Shown in pieces: positions 12,653 to 21,934 of a stretch of 64,000 nt of DNA; position 1 is the stretch's first letter, and each line of letters starts with the position of its first letter. The notes under the pieces are model-generated. The model searched no databases. It saw nothing but the letters and a program-made list of their open reading frames with translations, and had not been told where the DNA came from. Source of the DNA: Hygrocybe punicea (lineage: Eukaryota; Basidiomycota; Agaricomycetes; Agaricales; Hygrophoraceae); assembly GCA_963556145.1 (NCBI GenBank), contig OY744470.1:3906001-3970000 (forward strand), given 5' to 3'. A program made the translations under genes and the position numbers.

Positions 12653-14205
12653 ACCATGTTCAAAATCTACAACACCTTCCTCACCTTCATTGAAAGCATT
12701 GAACCCGAGGTCCGGTGTAGTAGTAGTTGTGCCTGGTCAGTCACGTGATCAGGTTCCCACGGTTTGACCTAGTCAGTAGCCTTCCAGATGTAGTAGTCAG
12801 TCCATCCTTCCTATCCAGTCGACTTCTCCTCGAGTCCTGCGTGAGCCCCTGGAGTGGTACCTTGGTACCACTCCACCGGGCAGACTACAAAGAGGCTGTC
12901 AACATGGTCACTGTTTTCCATAACGACGATTTCGTCACAGTGGTAGACGGCAATGAAGGGTTGGCAAAGCAATGGATAAGTGGCCGTAAGAAGGCGATGG
13001 TGAGTTTCCTGGCCAATGATGCGTGGCCTAGAGTAGCTGATGGCATCCAACTAGCATGCTTACCACGGGATTGTCACAGAACTCTGAGCTGGTGGTATGA
13101 GGGCAGTAACGCTGCCGCTATGGGCCGACCGCCAATCGTACACAAACGATGTCGAAGAATGGCTGAAAGAAGCGATGGAATGAGAGAGGCAGGAAGAGGA
13201 AGAGGCTAGACGGCAGGTGGATGAGAAAGCGGCTGCATGTGAAGAGGAGGCAAGACAGTTGGCGGAGACACAGGCACGAGCAGAGGTGGAGAAACGGTGA
13301 GTGGCGGCAGAGGAAAGGCGGGAGAGGCTTAGGATAGAGCAGGAAACACAGCATTGGACTCAGGAAGCGGACCGGGTTGAAAGGGAGGCAGCCGCGTATC
13401 AACGGCAGATCAGCGAGGAGTGGCGAGCTCAAGCAAACCTTGCAAACACATTGGTGGTGAGCAGGGGACTAGGTCGATTCCCGAGGGTGAAGTCGCAGTC
13501 GGATCAGAAGAAGGCCCTGTCGACCCGTGACTAGAGGAACTGGCCGATCTAGGTGATGTGGATATGCCAGGAGTAGAGATTGAAGATGTGGCTGGTATGA
13601 CAGTGAGTTCTCTTGTCGGTTATTTATTCTTTAAACACTGAGCTTCATAACAGTTCACCAGGCCGTTCCCTTTGCAAGCCTGCACCAATTGCATTAAGGC
13701 TCAAGAGGCATGTTGGGGCATGACGGGATACATGTGCAAACAGTGCCGCAAGCTGAAGAAGAGGTGCACCAACACGAAGCATCGGACAGGTGGGGGATGA
13801 CGCAAGATGGACACCAGTAAGGGAAAAGAGGTGGCAGGTGGTATGAGGATACCACTCGTGTTTACTACTAAACTGATCCGGACAAGGCCCACTCAGGCAT
13901 TGACGAGTAAGCGGCAAGTCAAAGAGGTGGAGTTGGAATCGGAGGAGGGATGGGGAGCAGCCAACAAAAAGGCATAGGGCGAATTCCAGAGCCAACCTGT
14001 TCAATGGGGCGATAGAAAGCTTTGGGAGCATTTCCACACGACTCATGGTGCTGAAGGATGAGTTAGGGACCCTGGGTGCTGAGGTGAATAAGCACCTCAT
14101 CCAGTTCGGTCAATGGTTCAATAGTCTTCACGTGGACCATGAGCAGGTATCAGCGATGTTGGTGGCGATGAGACACGATTTCGAGACCGGCTGCCTCCAT
14201 GTAAA
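12653..14205 (+). pseudogene. Broken antisense accessory gene of gypsy copy C
   Basis: The sequence after LTR C matches the accessory gene of elements A (36089-37477, minus) and B (27123-28519, plus). It begins ATG TTC AAA ATC TAC near 12653, then DYKEAVNMVTVFHNDDF, a coiled-coil Glu/Arg-rich middle (ERRERLRIEQ), a Cys-rich segment and a C-terminal part ending near 14205. Several in-frame stops and a 160-bp insertion at 12716-12875 disrupt it. Its presence beside a diverged LTR shows that the gene has been part of this retrotransposon family for some time. Homology fades out after about 14250. Confidence 0.8.
12716..12875 (+). mobile_element. 160-bp TG...CA mini-element with 4-bp TSD
   Basis: Inserted in the first exon of the copy C accessory gene. 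It starts TGTAGTAGTAGTTG and ends CCACTCCA, flanked by CCGG at 12712-12715 and 12876-12879; the intact gene in A and B has a single GTCCGGGCAGAC-like site. A related 158-bp copy lies at 51275-51432 in the other orientation. TG...CA ends and a 4-bp duplication fit a solo LTR of a miniature LTR element better than a tRNA-type SINE. Near the 3' end is a small palindrome around GGTACCTTGGTACC. Confidence 0.7.
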
Positions 14206-14335
14206 TAAAAATATATATATATATATCTTGTACATAACAAAAGACATTTTCAGCTTCTTCACACTTCAGGTTACCTCCAAACCTGAACAACTAGTTACAA
14301 CTCACCTCTAGTACTGAACCATCTACATGTTGGTA

Positions 14336-15655
14336 AAAGTACTGGGCAGCCCTGGGACGATACATTGGGATGCCCCATTGTCCCTGGTCCGGTGTATGGG
14401 ATGGCCCATGGGACGACATTTGGTGTTGTGGGTGTCTGGGGGCATTTGGGACGTCCCTTCCCTAGCTATTCAATAAAAAACTCAGAGTGATGACAGCATC
14501 TAATTATAAATTTCCAGGCCTTGTCATGGCCACTATGGGTACCATGGGTGCTATGGCATAGTATAAGATTGTACATACTTATTCTTTTGAGAGTCACAGA
14601 GCTGATTGTCCTTCAAGGTCAGTGGCAGGGTGTGAAGATACAGCAGTTGTTTCCACATATAAAGACAGAAGGAGTGGGACAGGAAAAGTGCTGGAGATGT
14701 TGGGTAATGAGATGGGATTGAGGGGGAGGATTGAGGGTGTGCTTCTAGTAAACCAATCCCTAGTGCATGTGGCAAGCTGAAGCTTGTAGGGGAGTAAGTG
14801 AGCAGAGCATGCATGATATACAAAGAAAAGTAGGGCTACATATGCAGAGGAGGCTGAGCTGAAAATTAAACACGTGTATTATGAAGAGCATTTGATCAGG
14901 ATATCAGTGGTTATTACATTATTGGCTGTGCATACAATGGCTGACTGGGAAGCAGATGCAGAGGAGAGATCTGAAATTAGAGTGTGTCTTGAGGACAGTG
15001 GACTTGGGTAAGGAGACATCTCACAGAGGCTTTATTGGGACATCCCACAGGCTTGTCTGGGATGTCCCTGTCAGCTTGCAGCTGAGGCTTTCGGACATCC
15101 CTGTCATCTTGTGGGACATCCCACCAAGTCTTTGGGACATCCCACAGCCTTGTCTGGGACATCCCTGCCAGCTTGTGGGACATCCCACAGCCTTGTCTGG
15201 GACGTCCCTGTCAGCTTTTGGGATGTCCCACAGTCAGTTTGTGGGATGTCCCACAACCTGGTGTGGACATCCCAATGTACAGGCTTGTGGGACTGCCTGC
15301 TTGTTCAGCATCTGCTAAGTCATACAATAATAATCATTCCAATCCACATGTTACATAATTTTAAATACTTTACATTTAGCAACTACTTAAAATAGATATA
15401 GCAAATCAAATAATTATTTTACCTAAATACATGGTATTCTACTTATCAGGGGAGAGGCAGGGAGGTGGAGGTGGAGGAGAGGACAGGAGAGGGAGGGCAA
15501 TGGCAGGGGGTGGGCAAGGGGAGAAGGGCAGGAGGTGGATGGGAGGTGGATGGGAGGTGGGGGTGGCAGGGGGCAGGAGATAGGCAGGGGAGAAGGGGCA
15601 GGTTAGGAAGGGACAGACTAGGAGACAGTCAGGGGGAGAATGGAAAGGAGGAGCG
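14336..15655. repeat. Repeat-rich element with GGGACATCCC motifs, AT core and GA-rich tract
   Basis: 15020-15280 contains many copies of the near-palindrome GGGA(C/T)(A/G)TCCC within units such as TTGTCTGGGACATCCC. Weaker GGGATGCCCC and GGGACGTCCC copies occur at 14340-14460. An AT-rich stretch follows (15300-15435) including AATTATTTTACCTAAATAC, then a G/A-rich tract (15450-15655). The order of repeats, AT segment and GA tract, and the AT motif itself, resemble one arm of the foldback element at 39813-46756. No coding function is seen; ORFs here are repeat artefacts. Confidence 0.5.
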
Positions 15656-15663
15656 AGGAAATG

Positions 15664-15803
15664 TGATACGTCTGGCTTCTTGCCAGTCCAGGCTTCATGC
15701 AGAGTCATTCCGTCTAGAGCCTTGGTGGGGGATCAGTTTCAAATGTCTGCTGCATGTGCAACAGCTTCCGGCCAAAGGAATGTGGGCAGGTTTTTAGCGA
15801 TCA
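15664..15803 (-). pseudogene. Ty1/Copia integrase fragment
   Basis: On the minus strand, frames read LIAKNLPTFLWPEAVAHAADI, two stop codons, then SPTKALDGMTLHEAW and TGKKPDVSHF. This is the conserved C-terminal end of the Copia integrase core (LWPEAV...NRSPTKALDG...EAWTGKKPDVSHL in the family). Only about 45 codons remain. The fragment abuts the TPR-like gene remnant on one side and the GA-rich repeat on the other. Confidence 0.8.
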
Positions 15804-16344
15804 ACATCACATCCGAGAATTCAAAAACGCAATTCGCATATATAGGATGATTTCCGATGACTACATCAAGTTTTGCAGCAAAGAAGCGACGATATTCTTC
15901 TGGTTGGCTTCCGAGTACCAGACACTCGGTCGTCAAAAAGACGCACGGGAGTTGCTCCAGGAGGGAAAGAGGGAATTCGAACGGATCATTTCTAAGAAAA
16001 TTGGTGATGATTCAATTAGGCATAGCAGGGCCCGGGAATGTGCAATGTTAGGCCTCATCCTCGAGAAACTCGGAGACACTATAATGGCGAAAGGACATTA
16101 CCAAAACGCCGTCGCCTTCTTTGAACACACAACACACGTCGAAGACGACGAAATGGAACATTCTGAGCATCAAGAAGCCCTTGGGAACTTAGCGAGGATG
16201 ACATCGGAACCTCCATTAGCCCTCCCGGATCTAGATGAGGAAGAAAGGAGGTTTAGGTTGAGAAGGGATCTTGTGAGAAAACGGCGGATAGACTGGGGTG
16301 TTTCTCTGGACAAGAAGCCGCCGAGGATGATGGGACAGGCCTAA
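15798..16344 (+). pseudogene. 3' part of a TPR-like host gene, 5' end lost
   Basis: One plus-strand frame runs to a TAA/G stop region at 16344 with helical, charged sequence: LASEYQTLGRQKDARELLQEG and AMLGLILEKLGDTIMAKGHYQ look like two tetratricopeptide-type helix pairs, followed by an Arg-rich tail (RRFRLRRDLVRKRR). Upstream of about 15800 the frame runs into antisense Copia integrase, so the first ATG at 15754 is not the native start; the gene has lost its 5' part. Function is unknown. TPR repeats usually mediate protein binding. Confidence 0.55.
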
Positions 16345-17034
16345 GGGACCCTGCTTTTATCGTCTTATTTCTGAACACCCACTGGACTTCTTTCTTCCTC
16401 GCATGCTCCTGGCACGAGGCATTCCCTCAAAGCACAAATATCACGGCCCCGTAGTTGATTGCCATTTATCTTGCACCGATAAACAAGTTTCTCTCTGAGC
16501 CCCTGCACAATTCCTCAACCCCAAGGCACTCATCTGAGAGTATCTGCAATTTCTGGGGGTAATGAAGAGCAAAAAACATGAGTTTGGAGAATACACGTAG
16601 CCCTCGCAATTGTTCGAGTACCGAATCTGCCATAGTAAATTGAGAATGAGAGAATGGTAAGAAAAGTTATAAATTGGAATTGCATGTGCTTCGAAGCAAT
16701 AATAATGAAAATATCACTCAGTTTGAGAATGTTTCCACTCGTGGATGAGTTATAATCTGGTCTCCGTCCGAGAAAGTACAATGGACGGGATCGTCTCATT
16801 TCCTGACCATGGGAGGAACAACTAGTTCAAGTAATTGCAACGGTTCTGGCCAGAGATCCCCAATATCAACGATCCGTCGTGTGTACCTATGAGCGACCAT
16901 AACTGTATTTTGGCATGCAAGATGGAGAGAGAGATTTGCCGGGTCACCATGGAACCGGTAGGACTAGATTCCTTTTCAGCGACAGACAGATATCTGCAAA
17001 CCTTGAATGCGACGCCTCGGTGACATATGCCTGA
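16345..17034. other. Intergenic region, no gene supported
   Basis: Mixed-composition DNA downstream of the TPR-like fragment and beyond the 3' end of the next minus-strand gene. Short open frames (for example 16835-17023, plus) show no recognisable motif. Confidence 0.5.
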
Positions 17035-18158
17035 TCATAAAGTCCACCAACGCAAGCGCCGAACTCGGTTTGAAATTTCTTCAAGCAGATTTGACAGTAC
17101 GTCGTTTATGCTTAGCAACTCGAATCCTTCAACCTCTCCACCATCATCATCCTTGTTAGCGCGCGGAGCAGGTGTACCGTCGTTTCCGTATAGGCAAGTC
17201 AAAGAGGTAATACTTAAAATCCACCCCACGATTTGGGAAGGTGAGCACGCCTGCAGAACGGATTGTATTGATGACGAAATTTGGATCCAAGGAAGCTTCC
17301 TCTGCGCATTCACGAAGTTGGCAAAGGTGATTCTCCGAGACCGATCCCACCTGTAACAGCAACTGACATTATGCAGGTTAACATGACGACAAAGATAAGA
17401 AATGATTCGCACATTTTCTCTGCGTGAGAGCGCCGGGGAATCCATAAAATTTGTTTCACCGTGTGGTCAATTTTAAGTGTGCTGGAGCATTGATGAGACG
17501 TGTAGCGTCGTAGTTCGTAAAACTCACCGATGGGAAGACATCCGTAGTTTGCAAATCCGAAAAGAGGGAGTGCAGACCGGTATTCCTCGTCGCTCCAACC
17601 TGATCATGGCAGTTAAACTTTTCAGCGGCGATAAAAAGTGCGACATACCTCGTAAGATGGTAGGGAACAGCCTGCTTTCCCGCCAAGTAGATGGTCTGTT
17701 GACCCGTTGGGTTCCTTCGAAAGCAAGTTTCGAGAATCTTTCTAGACGAGGACAATCACGGTAGCTCTCCTGGTGCACTACTCGCGACAGTGGGCAGTTT
17801 CTTTCGCTCCGTGGGTGCGAATTCACTCTCCGCTCGGCGCTCTCGTTTCGCGTACGAGGTGCTGACTCCGAAACAAAGAACACAACAGATTCCTGACTTC
17901 CATCTCTTCCACGATGCGATGAATGATTCGAGGACGGACCGTTGGAAAAGACGATTCAGAGGTTAGCTGGACCAAGCCTGAGGTCGGTTTCATTTCATAA
18001 TAATTTTGAGACTCAACGAACCTTTTGGTGTCAGATATGTCGTACGCCTTGCTAGACGCTCCTTGCAACACTGAGCCGGCTGCGGAATATATACGTATCC
18101 GATTGGCTACGAGGACACTACCTTGACCTCGATATGGGGACATTCCAACAATCTGCAT
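17035..18158 (-). CDS. Uncharacterised multi-exon gene divergent from viperin
   Basis: A minus-strand gene is suggested by a coding frame with plausible introns. It contains LERFSKLAFEGTQRVNRP, then an intron-like gap (GTATGT...CAG, about 17613-17660) joining to WSDEEYRSALPLFGFANYG, FYELRRYTSHQCSS and, after a second short intron, SENHLCQLRECAEEASLDP and FVINTIRSAGVLTFPNRG. Upstream, 46-bp GT...CAG introns can be placed near 18108 and 18008, but I could not join every exon without a stop. The last exon may reach 17035 (DDDGGEVEGFELLSINDVL). The family is not recognised and no kinase P-loop is seen. It starts about 240 bp from the viperin ATG, so the two may share a promoter region. Confidence 0.5.
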
Positions 18159-18400
18159 AAAATTTACCGCTCACCCGTCTCGGAGGGACGGAGAAGAGTT
18201 CTAGCTATCTCGTCCACCGTATTTTCAGCCCAACATTTTAATGGAGATCAGCTGAGGTTTGAATTATGACCCGAGGTCAGGGGTTCTGGACCCACAGCGC
18301 TTCAAGTCTCTTTAAAAGGCGTACAAAGGATCGTAATTTTCAACGCCAGTCCTCCATTCTACAAGTCTCATTTCTTTGATTCACCTGATCATTACCACAA

Positions 18401-19623
18401 ATGTTGAACTGGATCCAGAACAAGTTGTCTGCCTATCCGAATATTCAAATCCAACATAATTCTGGAGAAAAGGAGCAGTTACCTCTGACGCCACGCATTG
18501 TGCCACTGTCCGTGAATTATTTTCCGCACAGGTACTGTACCGTTCACTTTATTTGAAGGGGAAATGCTCATGTACTACAGGAAATGCAATTATGCATGCG
18601 AATTTTGCTTCCATACCACCAAGAACCTGTACATCCTCCCGCTTGACCAAGCTAAACATGGTCTCCGTCTCCTCGCACAATCAGGGATGAAAAAGCTCAA
18701 CATTAGCGGTGGCGAGCCCTTTCTGAAACCAGATTTCATTGGGGAGATATTCAAGTTTTGCAAGGAGGAACTGCACATCGAATCGTGTTCAGTTGTTAAC
18801 AACGGGTCGAAAGTCACGGAAAAGTGGCTTGACGTTTATGGACAATACATCGACATTATGGCCCTTTCATGCGACAGTTTTGACGCAGAAACAAATATCC
18901 GCCTCGGTAGGGCCGAGAAAGGCCGTGGTACACATGTTGGTAGAGTCTCGCAGGTCGCAAGTTGGTGTTCCGAGAGGGGGATCAAGGTCAAGATAAATTC
19001 TGTTATTACGAAGTCAGTTTGAGTTTCTGGGTTTAACAGTTCCTACCACAACTCACGCGTATGCTATAGGGTCAATTTCCAAGAAGACATGAATGACAGC
19101 ATCCAAGCTCTGGCACCTTATCGCTGGAAGGTGACAGTCTTGTTCCACTCTCGACCATATATCGATTATTCACCGTTTACGTAGGTATTTCAAGTCCTCC
19201 TCCTCGAAGGAGAAAACACGGGTGCCGACAGTGGCTCCATTCGCGATGCCCGAAATTTATCTATCACTGATGATGAATTCAAGTCATTCCTTGACAGGCA
19301 TGTGGACCAGAAGGCGCTCGTTCCAGAGGATAACAAAGCCATGAGAGATTCGTACTTGAATCTCGACGAAGAAATGAGGTACCGTCTTTCCTCCTTCAAT
19401 TCATCCCCTTTTCAGTGGTTACCTTCCACCATTACTGACTAGTATTTTGGATTGTAGATTTTTGAACTGTAGAGACGGTGGGAAGACACCTGGGCGCTCT
19501 ATTCTCGATGTCGGTGTAGAAGAGGCATTGAAGGATGCGGGGTTCAATAATCAAGCGTTCTTGGACCGTGGAGGAGTCTTCAATTGGACACGCGAAGAGC
19601 GTGCTCCAGTATTGGATTGGTAA
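18401..19623 (+). CDS. RSAD2: Viperin-like radical SAM enzyme (RSAD2 family)
   Basis: Five exons (18401-18531, 18581-19012, 19070-19130, 19185-19378, 19458-19623; introns 49-79 bp, GT...AG) give 327 residues. The radical-SAM [4Fe-4S] motif is CNYACEFC (Cys46, Cys50, Cys53), directly after the first splice. Viperin signatures follow in order: SGGEPF, VVNNGS, CDSFD, KINSVI, PYRWKVFQ, LLEGEN, DSYLNLDEEMRFLNC, GKTPGRSILDVG and the C-terminal DW. Known viperins convert CTP to ddhCTP, a chain terminator for RNA polymerases. Human viperin is 361 residues and has an N-terminal amphipathic helix; here the N-terminus is short (MLNWIQNKLSAYP), so membrane anchoring is uncertain. No stop or frameshift is seen. 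The CTP-analogue role is inferred from the family. Confidence 0.95.
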
Positions 19624-20501
19624 TTTAATGTTCAGCTCTTATACCTTCTGTCGAGTTAAGTCTGTCGAGTTAAGGATAATGTCATTAACAAAGGGAGTAA
19701 TAGATATGTAAGAAAATACTCTACGTGCTCATTGGCGCCTCTGGCCAAAACCGCCGAAATCGATTGAGCTAGATGTTCATCCCATAGTCAGAAGAAACGA
19801 GACGGTCCCCTTCGACGCGATCCCGCCCATGGTGAGATTACAACTCACTCATGAGTGGAAACATTCTCAAGATGTTTCGCACAGCTATCATGCAGCATAA
19901 CCACAATACACTAACACCAGCTCCATCCAATGTCAACGCCAACGCAACATGAACGCCAACACCCTCACGGACATGAACACCACAAACACCATCAAAGAGG
20001 TATTAAATGAAAAAAATCTGCTATAGGGTCAAAATGCGTATTGCTATCAATTAGGTAGTCGATTCTGTACAAGTCTCCACAATTCTATCTAATATGGCGG
20101 GATTCTCACTGGGTCGTATATGGGGAAACGGTGTGGACCTATGGCGGTTCTCATCATTCATTTATATCTTTGCTGTATATTTCAGGGAATACAATTTACT
20201 TTGTTGAATCCATTTTTGACAGGAAGAATTTCTTATCCACGACGAACCGTTGTTACAATTAAAACAGTTATCTAGCGTGGCCAAAAAGAGATTTCCCTGC
20301 CAGGCGGCCGTTGCAGCCTCTAAAGGACTAAAATGTGCACTCAACATCTTGTGCCAGTGCATGCGATATGCTGACCGATTTCACTGCAAGTCGGCAACTC
20401 ATTGAAAGTCGCTCAGGCTATCCGTCTCAAACATACAATATCAATTCGTCTCTCCAAGTCATCAAGCTACCTACTACCCTACGGCCAACTGCCAACTGCT
20501 T
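19624..20501. other. Intergenic region, no gene supported
   Basis: 3' flank of viperin and downstream flank of the secreted-protein gene. Only short frames occur, none with a motif or splice pattern I can defend. Confidence 0.5.
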
Positions 20502-21063
20502 CTATCCCCTGTGACCCGAACCCGAACCACCGGCGAGATGAGCTGCAATGGCAGTCGTGCCTTTAATGGGCGCGGGCGGACGGGGACGTGGCTGGGATGA
20601 GCTGCCTCCTTGGTTACGAGCAGCCTGAGCACCGACAGATGGGTTTCCAGTCACCAACATGTTGATGGATTGGCTAGTACTGGGGTGGGAGGGTTTAATG
20701 CAGCTCAAACAGGCGCCACGACGCATGTTTTGTGAGCGGGCCATCACGGGGCCAGCATCAACCTCTCTCTTGTGACCACCCGCGGGCGGTCGGGGACGTG
20801 GCTGGGATGAGCTGCCTCCTTGGTTACGAGCAGCCTGAGCAGCGACAGATGGGTTTCCAGTCACCAACATGTTGATGGATTGGCTAGTACTGGGGTGGGA
20901 GGGTTTAATACAGCTCAAACAGGCGCCACGACGGGTCATCACGGGGCCAGCGGCAACCTCTGCGTTGGTGGATCAGCACAGTGCGAGAGCGATGATGAAG
21001 AAGTATCTTACGTTGCAAAGAAAGGACAGCGCAGAGCAAGACGGCGAGCGATGTAGAATGCAT
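20502..21063 (-). CDS. Small secreted protein with a duplicated module
   Basis: Two exons on the minus strand (21063-21012 and 20959-20502, intron 52 bp with GTAAGA...GCAG) encode 169 residues. The first about 20 residues (MHSTSLAVLLCAVLSLQQVAA) form a typical signal peptide. The mature part consists of two nearly identical modules: RRGACLSCIKPSHPSTSQS, INMLVTGNPSV, AQAARNQGG, then SSSQPRPRPPA, the first followed by GGHKREVDAG. Each has one CLSC pair; the tail is Gly/Ser-rich. The duplication is visible in DNA with a 182-bp offset. No known family; size, signal and lack of domains fit a small secreted (effector-like) protein, which is inference. Confidence 0.65.
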
Positions 21064-21300
21064 TTTTCGTTATAACGTTGGGTGCAGAGTTTAGATTAGG
21101 GTTTGGTTTTGGTCGTAAATCGTAAAGTGAGATAGTAACTGTCGTGGAGAGTCAAAATGAAATACAAAGTGTGAGGATATGAAGAAGCTCACTGAAGAAG
21201 TCGTGAAGAGATGTATGTGCTCGGCCAGCGAGGTGAGGAAATGAAGGACGAGACATGGTGGCTTTTATCCAGAATTGTCGGTACAGCCTCCCCAAATTAA

Positions 21301-21816
21301 TTATAATACTTCCGCGGTACCCAGTATTAGTTTCGTAGTCGTGAACAGCAATACGCTGTACATAATTAGTAACAATACGATGATGTCATTGTAACGCACA
21401 TTTGTAATGAGAGCGACGGGTTCCCACTGGCACCCATGGTTAACCTGTACATGAAGCGTCAAACGTGGAACAAGTGTCATCCCGACGGTTTGCTCATCAA
21501 AACCTTCCCATAGACTAACCTCAGAATGGCTATCAGCTGTAGTCATCCGCTGTAAAGTTAGATTCCCGCTGAACATGGAACGTATCATCGTGTAGTCGAA
21601 AAAACAGCCACGGTTTCGGCATTTCCCACGAACTTGTCGGCCGTGCAGGGTGCCTGTTTTACGGTACTTTTACCTACCCGTCGGATGGTTGTCAAAGTTA
21701 TCTGGACGGCAGGTACGGCGGGTATCCGAGATGCACAGCAGGTTACTATGGCATGTATGCAAGGACCGATGATCACGCCGTTGTTTGCCCATGGCATGAA
21801 ATATTCGGTCAAGTAG
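21301..21816 (-). CDS. Possible small multi-exon gene, unknown
   Basis: Minus-strand pieces look coding: PWANNGVIIGPCIHAIVTCC and SRIPAVPAVQITLTTIRR, followed by a GTAGGT donor; then RMTTADSHSE before a GTTAGT...TACAG intron; then HGCQWEPVALITNVRYND with a hydrophobic stretch IIVLLLIMYSVLLF near the C-terminus. The exons do not all join cleanly, so this may be a decayed gene. Family not recognised. Between 21817 and 21934 nothing is seen. Confidence 0.25.
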
Positions 21817-21934
21817 GCTGGGGAATCAGTAGCCTGACTCGGAGGGTATCCAAAGAGTCATCAGTCGGTGATACATCCACCAATCAAGTGCCTATCATGA
21901 TAAAGGACGTTCGATAGGCTAAAGGGCGTAAGTA

